Source: Candidatus Harrisonbacteria bacterium RIFCSPLOWO2_01_FULL_44_18 (GTDB lineage: Bacteria; Patescibacteriota; Minisyncoccia; UBA6257; WO2-44-18). Taken from it: 54,459 bases of DNA. Numbering within the stretch: the first letter of the stretch is position 1; the number at the start of each line of letters is the position of its first letter. The translations under genes were made by a program, and so were the position numbers. The notes beneath the pieces were generated by a model. The model was not told the DNA's origin, searched no databases, and saw only the letters and a list, made by a program, of their open reading frames with translations. Shown in pieces: positions 45,032-53,490 of this stretch. Location: contig MHJJ01000008.1 in assembly GCA_001817915.1 (NCBI GenBank), forward strand, positions 1 to 54,459, written 5' to 3'.

Positions 45032-45102
45032 TGCCCCCACTAGGAATCGAACCTAGGTCAACTGCTTAAAAGGCAGCTGCTCTACCATTGAGCTATGGGG
45101 GC
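45032..45102 (-). tRNA. tRNA-Lys (TTT)
   Basis: Acceptor GCCCCCA/TGGGGGC, D-arm GCTCAATGGTAGAGC, anticodon arm GCTGC-CTTTTAA-GCAGT (TTT), T-arm CTAGG-TTCGATT-CCTAG, A73, no CCA. Its U34 would be a substrate of the MnmA encoded at 32962-34185. Confidence 0.92.
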
Positions 45103-45149
45103 GCGGTTACTATTATAAATTATAATAAATCAGGCACAAAAGCAAAAGC

Positions 45150-45180
45150 AAAAGCCAACTGCGCGAGTTGGCTTTTATTT
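45150..45180. terminator. Bidirectional terminator-like hairpin
   Basis: AAAAGCCAACT-GCGCG-AGTTGGCTTTT with flanking T-rich/A-rich runs, between the 80-residue gene and tRNA-Lys, both on the minus strand. Confidence 0.75.
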
Positions 45181-45205
45181 GATTCAATTTGTTTACCAGA
45201 ACAAA

Positions 45206-45448
45206 TTAAGATTTATTTAAAACTACCAAGTCCTTATCTTTTACATAGGTGATGAGGTTTTCCTCGTGGGTGGCGCCTTGGAAAATCCCAAGAATATCAC
45301 GAAGGTCGGCTCCCCATACTAAATACCCGCGGCGAGCAAGAATGAAATAAAGCTTTTCGCCTTGAATTTGTCCACCGTGTTCTTCGAGAATCTGCTTCAA
45401 GATATCCCAAGTCAAATAGCCAGGCGATTTTCCATCGCGCTCTTTCAT
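45206..45448 (-). CDS. Small hypothetical protein, winged-helix-like
   Basis: 80 residues with a strong AGGAGGGG 4 bases before the ATG. No family recognised. The layout TWDILKQILEEHGGQIQGEKLYFILARRGY suggests helices of a small helical or winged-helix domain, followed by a beta segment ENLITYVKDKDLVVLNK. Independent unit with a terminator downstream. Confidence 0.65.
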   Translation of the reverse strand: MKERDGKSPGYLTWDILKQILEEHGGQIQGEKLYFILARRGYLVWGADLRDILGIFQGATHEENLITYVKDKDLVVLNKS

Positions 45449-45507
45449 GACCCCTCCTGAGCATATCTAAAATGAACTAAATAAAGATTATCAGCTTTCA
45501 TGGCTAT

Positions 45508-45536
45508 TTGCAACAGATTGTGATAATTTCTTTATA
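45508..45536 (+). promoter_or_regulatory. Promoter of the 74-residue gene
   Basis: TTGCAA, 17 bases, TTTATA, 26 bases before the ATG at 45562; ATAGGTG serves as a weak ribosome binding site. Confidence 0.5.
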
Positions 45537-45561
45537 GTCTTTCAAAAACGATAGGTGAAAA

Positions 45562-45786
45562 ATGGCCGCGACCAAGCGCTACAGAGTCTTTTATTTATTG
45601 CTTATTTACGATTCGAGCGGCGAGTGTCAAAAAAACAAAATACGCCAAGACGTTAACGCGGAATCGCCGGAAGAAGCCATCGCAAAAGTCAAACAAGAAC
45701 TGGCAAATATCGCGGATCGCGAAACTTTAGATTTAGGGATAAGCCCTTATGATTTCCAAGACTTTCGCGTTCTACGCATTGCCTAA
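45562..45786 (+). CDS. Small hypothetical protein
   Basis: 74 residues. Strand-helix-strand pattern: RYRVFYLLLIYDSSGECQKN, ESPEEAIAKVKQELANIADR, DFQDFRVLRIA. The segment VNAESPEEAIAKVK is often seen in small proteins with a ferredoxin-like sandwich, but no function can be named. It is bounded by its own promoter and terminator. Confidence 0.65.
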   Translation: MAATKRYRVFYLLLIYDSSGECQKNKIRQDVNAESPEEAIAKVKQELANIADRETLDLGISPYDFQDFRVLRIA

Positions 45787-45812
45787 GCCCGCCTAACCGG
45801 GCTTTATTTTTT
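45785..45812 (+). terminator. Intrinsic terminator
   Basis: AAGCCCG-CCTAAC-CGGGCTT followed by TATTTTTT; the first base pairs overlap the TAA stop. Confidence 0.88.
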
Positions 45813-45832
45813 AACTCTGATATAATTTAATT

Positions 45833-46594
45833 ATGCCGCCAACAAATATGAAACTTACGGGGCTTTCGGTTGTCGCAACCGCGGCGGCGCTGTTTTTCGG
45901 CTATGCCGTTTTCATATTTAGTCCGCTAAATTTCAAATCTTTGGCGCTGTTGATCGCCGGAGTAATTTTATTTTTAATAATTTTTATCTTTCAAGCTCTG
46001 CTTATCAGAAATCTTTATGTTCAGGCGGGTGTTTGCTTTCTTGAAATGATTGCGATTATAACCCCCTTTTACAAATCCCTGTCTTTATTAACAATCTCCG
46101 CGGCTGCCGCCGTATTTTTTATGTTATTCACGGCTGGCCTTAACGCTAGACGACGTGAAAAAAATACTTTGAAAATAGATTTTCCTTTGATGAGCAAACC
46201 CACCGTTAGCCAAGCCGCGACAGCTTTGATTTTGTTTGGCGTAGCGATTTACGCGGCGTCTTTAAGTTTTCAGGATGTGGTAAATTTCGTGATTAAATCC
46301 GGCGAACCGATTCTCCAAAATTTTACAACCCAATTTATGCCGATAGTCCCAAAAGCGACATTCGCGCAGGCTCAAAATTTAATTTCATCCAAGCTGATGG
46401 AATTGCCCGAAAACATCAAAAAATATATAATTTTGGGTTTCGGCGTGACGGCTTTTTTCACAATTAAATCGTTGTTCTTCATAATAAATTGGCTAGTCGC
46501 AATTTTTTCATCTTTTATCTACAAAATATTATTGGCAACGAAATTTATTAAGGTTGTCCCGGAAGAAACTACAAAAGAAACAATTAGTTTTTAG
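45833..46594 (+). CDS. Hypothetical multi-pass membrane protein
   Basis: 253 residues, with about six predicted membrane helices (about 10-29, 35-58, 62-78, 84-103, 127-146 and 200-235). Between them lies a basic loop NARRREKNTLKID and an extracytoplasmic stretch of about 50 residues (FQDVVNFVIKSGEPILQNFT). No transporter or enzyme motif seen. A second Met at residue 6 (MKLTGLSVV) is an alternative start. Function unknown. Confidence 0.7.
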   Translation: MPPTNMKLTGLSVVATAAALFFGYAVFIFSPLNFKSLALLIAGVILFLIIFIFQALLIRNLYVQAGVCFLEMIAIITPFYKSLSLLTISAAAAVFFMLFTAGLNARRREKNTLKIDFPLMSKPTVSQAATALILFGVAIYAASLSFQDVVNFVIKSGEPILQNFTTQFMPIVPKATFAQAQNLISSKLMELPENIKKYIILGFGVTAFFTIKSLFFIINWLVAIFSSFIYKILLATKFIKVVPEETTKETISF

Positions 46595-46761
46595 TTTCAA
46601 GGATTTGTCATCGCCTTCCTTTGTTCGCGGCGATAGCGCTGAAAATAATTCGGATGTGCCTTTTGTAAGGCTTTCGGATACATAAATTTGATATTCTGGC
46701 GATGGTTTACTATAGTTACTCTAGAACATAACGTCGCAGTCCTTTGTAAATGGAGGTCCCG
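46595..46761. other. Intergenic gap
   Basis: No feature recognised except a GGAGG ribosome binding site directly before the next gene; a promoter may be present but none is convincing. Confidence 0.4.
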
Positions 46762-47247
46762 ATGAGTAGCAACGATGATGAACGAATTCTGAATGAATTC
46801 AAAAACATCATTCTTCCTCCTCTTGTTTCCGCGTTAGAAAAAGTGAGCGCGGAATTAGCGGCTGGTCCAATCGACAATTTTAGAATCGCGGCAAACTTTT
46901 TGATACAAAAAGCGCTTGAAGGACTTATGAGGGCCGCGCAAACGCAAAAACTCAATGACATTAATGATCGCGTCAGGAGCATAGCCACCGCCTGTATAAT
47001 TTTCGAACTGAATTCAGCGCTTCCGATTGACCATCCTTATATCACGGCTCTGCTTGATATCAAAAAAGAGCCGGGAGGTCTTCATTTTATCTGTCTCCGA
47101 CGGAAACTAATTCCCGGAATGCACGACTGTTTAAGCCGGAATCTTGTACCAATTCTCTTCGTTGATAGCAGAGAAGAATTTGAAAGCGGAAGAATTAAAA
47201 TTACCGACGTACGATTTCCAAACGCGGATCAAGACCTCCTTTCGTAA
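46762..47247 (+). CDS. Hypothetical soluble protein
   Basis: 161 residues from the ATG at 46762 (MSSNDDERILNEF), which has TGGAGG 6 bases upstream; the in-frame ATG at 46750 sits in front of that site. Mostly helical in the first 90 residues (VSALEKVSAELAAGPIDNFR), then beta-rich with Cys and Arg (GLHFICLRRKLIPGMHDCLS). No recognised domain, no signal peptide. Terminator at 47252-47278. Confidence 0.65.
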   Translation: MSSNDDERILNEFKNIILPPLVSALEKVSAELAAGPIDNFRIAANFLIQKALEGLMRAAQTQKLNDINDRVRSIATACIIFELNSALPIDHPYITALLDIKKEPGGLHFICLRRKLIPGMHDCLSRNLVPILFVDSREEFESGRIKITDVRFPNADQDLLS

Positions 47248-47251
47248 ACGG

Positions 47252-47278
47252 AAATGCCAACCCAAAAGGTTGGCATTT
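47252..47278 (+). terminator. Intrinsic terminator
   Basis: AAATGCCAACC-CAAAA-GGTTGGCATTT; a T-run follows about 10 bases later. Confidence 0.75.
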
Positions 47279-47297
47279 AAATTAGGCTTTTTTTCAA

Positions 47298-47334
47298 CAA
47301 CATCCTTACATTCTCAAGTTTGTAAGGATATTGT
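47298..47334. repeat. Direct hairpin repeat, left copy
   Basis: CAACAACATCCTTACATTCTCAAGTTTGTAAGGAT; the stem is ATCCTTACA/TGTAAGGAT. An identical 35-base copy lies at about 48126-48160. The two flank the nucleotidyltransferase module. Confidence 0.85.
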
Positions 47335-47352
47335 TATTGCCCGTGGCATTTT

Positions 47353-47922
47353 TTACATTTTTTCCCGCAATCCCCGCAATGTCCCCCATACTTCCAATTG
47401 CCGCGCCCATTGTTCCAAGTAATGCCAATCCAAATTTTCACCCGATATTTTAATAATTGATTCCACGTCTTCCAATTGGCGAGAGGATAATGATTCTTGA
47501 TACCAAAGCAATTTGCTTAAAATAAGATCTTCTGGAGATATAAAATAAACTTTTTGGCCGCTGATAGTTTTAGATTTACGGCGTTGAAATTTCAGCCGTG
47601 TAAATTCATCGTCCGGACCGACTATAAAATCAATTTTCAGGCCGGTGCTCGCATCAATGAAATTAAATTCCCGCTTTGATTTGATCGCCTGTCTTGCCAT
47701 GTCCTCGTCTATATAACTGGCCTTGGAAAGCGCGCGCAATGCTTTAATTAAATCATTTACCTGCCGCTCAATCAATTGAATCACGATATCTATATCAAAA
47801 GTAGCGCGCGGCCGTCCCCATACGGAAACCGCGAAACCGCCGGTAACAAAATACCTGATTTTCAACTTTTCCAAGACAGCGGCTATATTAACGAGAAGCT
47901 CTTCCGGACTTTCTATTTTCAT
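47353..47922 (-). CDS. Nucleotidyltransferase (AbiEii/MNT-like), toxin-module type
   Basis: 189 residues. The nucleotidyltransferase core is GGFAVSVWGRPRATFDIDIVI: G-G/S-x(n)-D-x-D with the two catalytic Asp, followed by LKIDFIVGPDDEF with the third acidic position and SPEDLILSKLLWYQES, typical of AbiEii/DUF-type NTases. It could transfer a nucleotide to a tRNA or protein, as AbiEii toxins do. It overlaps the end of a 53-residue gene upstream, and the pair lies between direct repeats: a toxin-antitoxin-like mobile module. Confidence 0.8.
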   Translation of the reverse strand: MKIESPEELLVNIAAVLEKLKIRYFVTGGFAVSVWGRPRATFDIDIVIQLIERQVNDLIKALRALSKASYIDEDMARQAIKSKREFNFIDASTGLKIDFIVGPDDEFTRLKFQRRKSKTISGQKVYFISPEDLILSKLLWYQESLSSRQLEDVESIIKISGENLDWHYLEQWARQLEVWGTLRGLREKM

Positions 47923-48049
47923 TAAGTTGATTGAGCTTTACGCAGAGAGCTGATACCGCTCCGGTTAATTGAATCTTTTTCTCCGCGGGCATTTTTCGGA
48001 AAATTTCATCCTGAATATCCTGCGTGGATTTTTTATGGGTCTTTTTCAT
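47888..48049 (-). CDS. Small protein upstream of the nucleotidyltransferase (possible partner)
   Basis: 53 residues, MKKTHKKSTQDIQDEIFRKM and PAEKKIQLTGAVSALCVKLN, basic and helical. It overlaps the nucleotidyltransferase start by 35 bases in another frame. TATAAT at 48056-48061 (minus strand) lies 6 bases before the ATG, so the transcript is probably leaderless. Its size, position and overlap suit an antitoxin or regulatory subunit; this is inference. Confidence 0.65.
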   Translation of the reverse strand: MKKTHKKSTQDIQDEIFRKMPAEKKIQLTGAVSALCVKLNQLNENRKSGRASR

Positions 48050-48125
48050 AATTTTATTATATCACGCGACTATTTCCTATAGCGCTTCGCCCCATGCCCC
48101 GTGGCACCCTTTTATACTTCTTACC

Positions 48126-48162
48126 AACAACATCCTTACATTCTCAAGTTTGTAAGGATGTT
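48126..48162. repeat. Direct hairpin repeat, right copy
   Basis: Second copy of the sequence at 47298-47334, followed by TTTTTATTT, so on the plus strand it also looks like a terminator. CCCGTGGCA also occurs near each copy. Confidence 0.85.
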
Positions 48163-48182
48163 TTTATTTCTCATGACGCTTT

Positions 48183-49334
48183 TTACGATTCTTCTTTTAG
48201 TTGCTCCAGCAATTTTTTGGCTTTTTCGCTAAGTTTTTTTGGAGTTTTGATTTCAAGTTCAACTAATAACCTGCCCCGCTTGCCCTGAACCATGCCAAAA
48301 GGTCCGTAACTGCCGAGCCGCGGCATACCCCCTCCGACAATAATTATTTTATCCTTTAGGTTAAAACCCTTGGGAATTTCAACATCAATTTCCTTGCCGT
48401 CGATAGTCGCGATTTTTATTTTTTTATCCAATAAAACATCGATTAAGTTCACTTCCTTTTGAACAATTAAATCATCCTCGAGCCGCTTAAACACCGGATG
48501 CGGTTTTATTTTGACGCGAAGATAAAGATCGCCAGCCGCGGCGCCTCGCTCCCCTTTTTCGCCGGCTTTAGGAATTTTTATCAGTTGACCGTCATGAACG
48601 CCGGCAACAATATCCACGCCCACTTTATTTTCGCCGGTTACTCTCCCCAATCCGGAACAGGCGCCACAAGTTTTGTTGGGTAATTGCCCGACGCCCTTAC
48701 ACTGACCGCAAGCGCGAATCTGCGAAAAACTGCCGAAAATAGTACTGCGTGATTCTCTAATTTCTCCTTGGCCGCCGCACATCAAACAATTTTTAAAACC
48801 CTCGTTGGGAAAATAACCCAATCCCGAACATTTTTGGCAGGCAATTAAAGTCTTGTATTTTATTTCTTTGTGGACGCCGGCGAACACTTCTTCCAAAGTA
48901 ATTTCCTGAACTAATTCAAGATCCGAACCGCGCGTGTAGCTTTTTCTTTTCTGTCTCACTCCCATTCCCTCAAAAAAAGCGTCAAAAATATCGCCGATAT
49001 TGCCCATATCTTCGAAATTACGGGAATCCCAGCCGGAAGCCGATCCGTCTCCGGCGGAAAAACCTCCAAAATCCCGACCGGAGAATGGCCCGCCTTGGCC
49101 GAATGGACTATCCCCGCCTCCGGCGGAAAACACCCGCCCGAATCTGTCATATTGCGCCCGCTTTTCTTTATTGGAAAGCACTTGATAGGCCTCGTTGATT
49201 TCTTTAAATTTTTTTTCGTCGCCGCCTTTCTTATCCGGATGATGCTGATGCGCCAATTTACGATAAGCTTTCTTAATATCGTCTTCCTGGGCGTCTCTAG
49301 AAACACCTAGTATGTGGTAATAATCTTTGCTCAT
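48183..49334 (-). CDS. dnaJ: Chaperone DnaJ
   Basis: 383 residues. J domain with HPD ([20 protein letters not shown]), Gly/Phe-rich region (about 75-125), zinc domain with four CxxCxGxG-type motifs ([40 protein letters not shown]) and the C-terminal substrate domain. It delivers substrates to DnaK and stimulates its ATPase. The gene starts 9 bases after dnaK ends. Confidence 0.96.
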   Translation of the reverse strand: MSKDYYHILGVSRDAQEDDIKKAYRKLAHQHHPDKKGGDEKKFKEINEAYQVLSNKEKRAQYDRFGRVFSAGGGDSPFGQGGPFSGRDFGGFSAGDGSASGWDSRNFEDMGNIGDIFDAFFEGMGVRQKRKSYTRGSDLELVQEITLEEVFAGVHKEIKYKTLIACQKCSGLGYFPNEGFKNCLMCGGQGEIRESRSTIFGSFSQIRACGQCKGVGQLPNKTCGACSGLGRVTGENKVGVDIVAGVHDGQLIKIPKAGEKGERGAAAGDLYLRVKIKPHPVFKRLEDDLIVQKEVNLIDVLLDKKIKIATIDGKEIDVEIPKGFNLKDKIIIVGGGMPRLGSYGPFGMVQGKRGRLLVELEIKTPKKLSEKAKKLLEQLKEES

Positions 49335-49343
49335 AATATATAA

Positions 49344-51218
49344 TTATGCCTCTTTTTTATCTTCTTTATCTTCGCTTCCAGATTTATACATCTCTTTTCC
49401 GATTTTTTGCAGCTCGGCTGAAAGTTCGGAAATCGCCGATTTTATCGCGCTTAAGTCCTGCCCGTCTTTTACCGATTTTAACGCGTCAACTTTTTTATTT
49501 ACCGCTTCCTTGATATCTGCCGGAACTTTACCTTGCCCTGAGCCCGTCGAAGGGTCCGCGGCGTCTTTCAAGGATTTTTCAGTTGCGTAAATCAAATTCT
49601 CCGCTTGATTGCGAGCCTCAACTAATTCCTTTTTGCGGCGATCTTCATCGGCATGAACAACCGCTTCTTGTTTTAATTTCTCCACCTCCTCTTTTGATAA
49701 GGCAGTGGTGGCTTCAACTCGCACCGACTGGCTTCGATTGGTCGCCTTATCTTTGGCCGAAACATTCAAAATGCCATTAGCGTCTATGTCAAAAATAACT
49801 TCAACTTGCGGCATGCCTCGCGGCGCCGGAGGAAGGCCGTCCAGCATAAATCGCGCCAAGGTTTTGTTGTCAGACGCCATTTCCCGCTCTCCCTGTAAAA
49901 CATGGATTTCCACCGAAGTTTGATTATCGGCGGCGGTTGAAAAAACTTGAGACTTCGCCGTCGGGATCGTGGTATTTTTTTCTATCAATTTGGTAAATAC
50001 GCCGCCCAAAGTTTCAATGCCCAAAGAAAGCGGCGTAACATCCAAAAGCAAAATGTCTTTTACTTCTCCTTGCAATATGCCGGCTTGAATCGCCGCGCCC
50101 AGCGCCACCACTTCGTCCGGATTAAGATTTTTATGCGGTTCTTTGCCGAAATATTTTTTAACCGCGTCCTGCATTGCCGGCATTCTGGTTTGTCCGCCGA
50201 CTAAAATAATCTCGTTAATGTCTTTTACGGCAAAACTGGCCTCTTTAATGGTCTGATCTAAAATCTTAACGGAATGATTAATTAAATCGCCTACTAATTC
50301 CTCCAATTTAGAGCGGTTGAATTTCATCAAAAAATGTCTCGGTCCGGCGGCGTCCGAAGTTATGTAGGGCAAGTTAATCTCCGTCTCAAAAGCCGTGGAA
50401 AGTTCGTGTTTGGCTCGCTCTGCCGCTTCTTTCAAGCGCTGCAGCGCGAGCGCGTCCTTCGCGAGATCAACGCCTTCCAACTTTTTATATTCATTTACCA
50501 GATATTCAATAATTTTTTTATCAAAATCGTCGCCTCCCAAATGAGTGTCGCCGCCGGTGGCTTTTACTTCCACCGTGTCATCGCCGACTTCCAAAACTGA
50601 AACATCAAAAGTGCCGCCGCCAAAATCATAAACAACTATCCGTTCATCTTTTTTCTTATTCAAGCCATAGGCAAGCGCCGCGGCAGTCGGCTCGTTTAAA
50701 ATCCTCCTGACTTTAAGACCGGCGATTTCTCCGGCAGTTTTAGTGGCCTGCCGCTGACTGTCATCAAAATAAGCCGGCACCGTGATAACCGCCTCTTCTA
50801 TTTTTTCGCCAAGTTTAGCTTCGGCGTCGGTTTTTAATTTTGCCAAAATCATCGCCGAAATTTCTTCCGGCTTGTACCACTTATCGCCTCCGCCCGGAAC
50901 GCCCATTTTCACCTCCACGCCGCCAGTTGAAGATTCACGAATATCATAAGGCAGCCACTTTTTATCGTGCTGAACTTCTTTGTCCGTGAATTTGCGGCCA
51001 ATCAGACGCTTAACGGAAAAAATGGTGTTTTTCGGATTAGTAATCGCCTGACGTTTCGCCAAAAGCCCGACTAATTTTTCACCTGATTTGCTAACCGCCG
51101 CTATGGAAGGAGTAATTCTCATTCCTTCGGCATTTTCTAAAATGCGCGGCGCGCCTCCCTCTATAATGGCGGTCTCCGAATAAGTTGTGCCTAAATCAAT
51201 GCCTATAATTTTGCTCAT
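49344..51218 (-). CDS. dnaK: Chaperone DnaK
   Basis: 624 residues. [17 protein letters not shown] (phosphate 1), [17 protein letters not shown] (phosphate 2) and [20 protein letters not shown] (adenosine) mark the ATPase domain; [20 protein letters not shown] opens the substrate-binding domain. At about residues 569-582 in the helical lid the sequence [10 protein letters not shown] is read from CCTTCGACGGGCTCAGGGCAAGG-type repeat DNA, a small in-frame insert. The C-terminus ([17 protein letters not shown]) lacks the EEVD-like end of proteobacterial DnaK. Confidence 0.96.
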   Translation of the reverse strand: MSKIIGIDLGTTYSETAIIEGGAPRILENAEGMRITPSIAAVSKSGEKLVGLLAKRQAITNPKNTIFSVKRLIGRKFTDKEVQHDKKWLPYDIRESSTGGVEVKMGVPGGGDKWYKPEEISAMILAKLKTDAEAKLGEKIEEAVITVPAYFDDSQRQATKTAGEIAGLKVRRILNEPTAAALAYGLNKKKDERIVVYDFGGGTFDVSVLEVGDDTVEVKATGGDTHLGGDDFDKKIIEYLVNEYKKLEGVDLAKDALALQRLKEAAERAKHELSTAFETEINLPYITSDAAGPRHFLMKFNRSKLEELVGDLINHSVKILDQTIKEASFAVKDINEIILVGGQTRMPAMQDAVKKYFGKEPHKNLNPDEVVALGAAIQAGILQGEVKDILLLDVTPLSLGIETLGGVFTKLIEKNTTIPTAKSQVFSTAADNQTSVEIHVLQGEREMASDNKTLARFMLDGLPPAPRGMPQVEVIFDIDANGILNVSAKDKATNRSQSVRVEATTALSKEEVEKLKQEAVVHADEDRRKKELVEARNQAENLIYATEKSLKDAADPSTGSGQGKVPADIKEAVNKKVDALKSVKDGQDLSAIKSAISELSAELQKIGKEMYKSGSEDKEDKKEA

Positions 51219-51234
51219 GTTTTTAATACTTCAC

Positions 51235-51295
51235 CAATATACGAATCAAGCGCGAATATACTAATATAATAAATTCGTATATTTGTATATTGGCG
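51235..51295. repeat. ATTCGTATATT word repeat between grpE and dnaK
   Basis: CCAATATACGAATCAAGCGC and GCGAATATACTAATATAATA lead into ATTCGTATATTTGTATATTGG: inverted copies of one word around a centre. A short relative, GCATTCGTATATTGGTATCG, lies before rluD (25351-25370). Confidence 0.75.
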
Positions 51296-51319
51296 CTGGA
51301 TTAGCCATATTAGTGGAGT

Positions 51320-51817
51320 TTATTTACTTTTTGTTATTTTTACTCTTGCTGGCCTAATAACTCGACCATTTAATGAATATCCTCGTTCGACTTCTTCAAT
51401 AATGGTTCCGACCGGCTTATCCGATTCCACTTCGCTGATCGCTTCGTGTAGCGTCGGGTCAAATTTTTGACCGACTGGAATCATTATTTTCTCTAATCCT
51501 CGTTTTCGCAGAACATCCTCCAATTGATTGCGGATAAGATATATTCCTTTTTCCACCTCTTTTCCTAAAACAACGATAGCCAAATCAAAACTATCCAAAA
51601 CCGTAATTAAATCTCGAACCAAATCCCAATTAGCAAATTTAATCGCCTCTTCAAAACGTTTCGCCTCGTCTTTTTGATAATTTATGAAATCGGCTTTGGC
51701 TCTTTTCCAGCCGTTCAAATACTCATCTTTTTCAACTTCGCACTTCTTCAATTTTTCGACGAGTTTCTTCGCCTCGTCAACTTCTTCTAATTTTTTAACT
51801 TCTTCTTGGTTAGACAT
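51320..51817 (-). CDS. grpE: Nucleotide exchange factor GrpE
   Basis: 165 residues. A long N-terminal coiled coil (VKKLEEVDEAKKLVEKLKKC), then the GrpE core: DEYLNGWKRAKADFINYQKD, LITVLDSFDLAI, and GQKFDPTLHEAISEVESDKPVGTIIE plus GYSLNGRVIRPARVKITK. It releases ADP from DnaK. It overlaps hrcA by 8 bases. Confidence 0.95.
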   Translation of the reverse strand: MSNQEEVKKLEEVDEAKKLVEKLKKCEVEKDEYLNGWKRAKADFINYQKDEAKRFEEAIKFANWDLVRDLITVLDSFDLAIVVLGKEVEKGIYLIRNQLEDVLRKRGLEKIMIPVGQKFDPTLHEAISEVESDKPVGTIIEEVERGYSLNGRVIRPARVKITKSK

Positions 51818-52526
51818 CGCACAATTTTTTTCTTAATGCCCTGAAGGTCGCGATATTTTTTTTATAATCCATCCTCTTTGATCCGACGGCCATCAGCAAA
51901 AACCGGCCGCTGCCGTTATCAATCTCGTAACAATCGGCTATTACTGCTAAATGCCGACTGCGAGTAACAGGACTTTTTTTACCGATAAAAACCGCCGGCG
52001 CCATATTTAGACGCTCCGCGAATCTTTTCAACTTTCGCGCCCTTTCCTCTATATCTTCAAAATCTTTTGCCACCTCGTAGAAATCCGCCTTAGAATTCAA
52101 ATCTAAGCTCGCAAAAAGATTATCCAAGCCGCTTTTGTACACGCCATTTTCCGAAAACTGGTAGCCAATAGTCAGCAATCGCAGTTGATCGGAAAAATCC
52201 CGGATAAAATCGTCTAACGCGCCTTCCAAAAAATTATCCGCTAAATTCTCCAAAAGGTTTACCGTTTGGGACGCTCGATCCGGCAATTCGTTAACCAATT
52301 GGTTAACAAAAAATTCGTAACCTCTGTCTGTCGGCACTCGCCCGCCGGAAGTATGCGGTTGCGTCAAAAAACCATCCTCGGTTAAATGATTCAGTTCTGC
52401 TCGAATTGTCGCCGGCTTAACGCCAAAATCGCCTTTTTCAAAAAGCAATTCCGAGCTCACCGGCTTTCCAAAGCGTATAAACTCTTTTATTGCCGATTCT
52501 AAAACTGTCGCGGTTCTCTGACGCAT
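51810..52526 (-). CDS. hrcA: Heat-inducible transcription repressor HrcA
   Basis: 238 residues from MRQRTATVLESAIKEFIR (ATG at 52526); the longer frame runs into the CIRCE operator and is rejected. N-terminal winged helix (GKPVSSELLFEKGDFGVKPATIRAELNHLTEDGFLTQPHTSGG) binds CIRCE, followed by the effector domain. The protein is shorter than usual (about 340) but ends properly before grpE. It represses its own operon at normal temperature. The promoter lies across CIRCE and places the transcription start next to the ATG. Confidence 0.92.
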   Translation of the reverse strand: MRQRTATVLESAIKEFIRFGKPVSSELLFEKGDFGVKPATIRAELNHLTEDGFLTQPHTSGGRVPTDRGYEFFVNQLVNELPDRASQTVNLLENLADNFLEGALDDFIRDFSDQLRLLTIGYQFSENGVYKSGLDNLFASLDLNSKADFYEVAKDFEDIEERARKLKRFAERLNMAPAVFIGKKSPVTRSRHLAVIADCYEIDNGSGRFLLMAVGSKRMDYKKNIATFRALRKKLCDV

Positions 52527-52533
52527 TATCCAA

Positions 52534-52562
52534 AGCATAGAAGATTGGCACTCTCCTGTCAA
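52534..52562 (-). promoter_or_regulatory. hrcA operon promoter
   Basis: Minus strand TTGACA (52562-52557), 17 bases, TATGCT (52539-52534), then 7 bases to the ATG at 52526. The -35 box lies in the CIRCE spacer. Confidence 0.8.
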
Positions 52563-52571
52563 GAGTGCCAA
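52545..52571. promoter_or_regulatory. CIRCE operator
   Basis: TTGGCACTC-N9-GAGTGCCAA, a perfect inverted repeat matching the CIRCE consensus (TTAGCACTC-N9-GAGTGCTAA) with one compensated change per arm. It is the binding site of HrcA. Confidence 0.93.
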
Positions 52572-52847
52572 ATTTTAACATGCACACTTTCGATTAGTTT
52601 GATTTTTAACGATTGAATGCGAGGTGTTTATTTCTGCTCACTACTATCTTGTAAGATAGTGATAAGATGGCGATGTTTGGAGTATTTGTTTATGTTTACT
52701 ACTATCTCACGAGATAGTGGTGGATGCGAAATAATATGATTTCACGTGATAGCGATGTACAATTAGCGCGAAAAATCCGCTGCGTTTATTGTCCAGGTTC
52801 AAACACATAGGTAACACCTATGTAGTGAACCAGGACGAGCAGAGCCC
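52572..52847. repeat. Intergenic region with ACTATC/GATAGT palindromes
   Basis: ACTATCTT-GT-AAGATAGT (52643-52660), ACTATCTC-AC-GAGATAGT (52701-52718), a partial TTTCACGTGATAGCG (52740-52754), and ACATAGGT-AAC-ACCTATGT (about 52805-52823). A further CTATCATA-TATGATAG lies at 53150-53165. Same outer bases with a changing core; possible operators or short palindromic repeats. No gene seen. Confidence 0.6.
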
Positions 52848-52875
52848 TTGACAAACCTATTAGGTGTGCTATACT
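52848..52875 (+). promoter_or_regulatory. Promoter of the small basic protein gene
   Basis: TTGACA, 16 bases, TATACT; both boxes near consensus. A TTGGAG ribosome binding site precedes the ATG at 52924. Confidence 0.8.
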
Positions 52876-52923
52876 ATTATTTAGTGCATTCAAGGATTTG
52901 AGGGCCCCTTTTTGGAGACAGCG

Positions 52924-53079
52924 ATGAAAGGCTGGAAGGCAACAAAACATCGTAGCCATGTCGGCGCGCGTCGTATTTACAAAAGCCGTTGGCTCGAAGA
53001 TTGGCTTGAGAGAAGGACCAAAAAACTGCGCATAGAGTTGGGAATTTCCCAACCCAGGAATGGCTCAAATAAGAAGTGA
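52924..53079 (+). CDS. Small basic hypothetical protein
   Basis: 51 residues, MKGWKATKHRSHVGARRIYK to the TGA at 53077-53079, very rich in Arg and Lys. GGAG lies 6 bases before the ATG, a strong promoter is upstream and an intrinsic terminator directly follows, so it is likely a real gene. The composition suits a nucleic-acid-binding or ribosome-associated protein, but no family is recognised. Confidence 0.65.
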   Translation: MKGWKATKHRSHVGARRIYKSRWLEDWLERRTKKLRIELGISQPRNGSNKK

Positions 53080-53111
53080 AAGACTGGCGAATAGCCGGTC
53101 TTCTTTTTTTT
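53080..53111 (+). terminator. Intrinsic terminator
   Basis: AAGACTGGC-GAATA-GCCGGTCTT with one G-T pair, followed by CTTTTTTTT. Confidence 0.88.
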
Positions 53112-53490
53112 GCGTGACATCTACTGATTTGCGATGTTGCTAGGGGGCACTATCATATATGATAGCACTGGCGACCCAACGAGGTTAAACCTCGATAGAA
53201 TTAAAATTCAGTTGACGAATTATTACCAATCTAGTATACTAATCTAAACCTGAGGCATACTCAGGCAGTCCTTTGAAAGGAGAAAAAACAACATCCGAAT
53301 AGCGGTATCCGAATGCCTTACAAAAGGCACATCCAAATAATCTTGTCCCCTTTTTGTAGATTCGGATTATTATTTGTAGTTTTGGATCGGTCACTAACAA
53401 AAGGCCCATCCGAATGAACATAAAATAGACAAGAGTTAGTTAGTTGATAGCTTCAGGAAGCCTGAACAGAAAGACAGAAAGGAGGACGCC
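53112..53490. other. Intergenic region and long 5' leader of the SPFH gene
   Basis: It contains the CTATCATATATGATAG palindrome (53150-53165), the promoter at 53212-53240, a CCTGAG-GCATA-CTCAGG hairpin early in the leader, an orphan AAAGGAG (53276-53282) and several ATCCGAAT or ATTCGGAT words in both orientations. The leader is about 240 bases, long enough for regulation, but I recognise no riboswitch. Confidence 0.5.
53212..53240 (+). promoter_or_regulatory. Promoter upstream of the SPFH gene
   Basis: TTGACG, 17-base spacer, TATACT. Confidence 0.75.
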
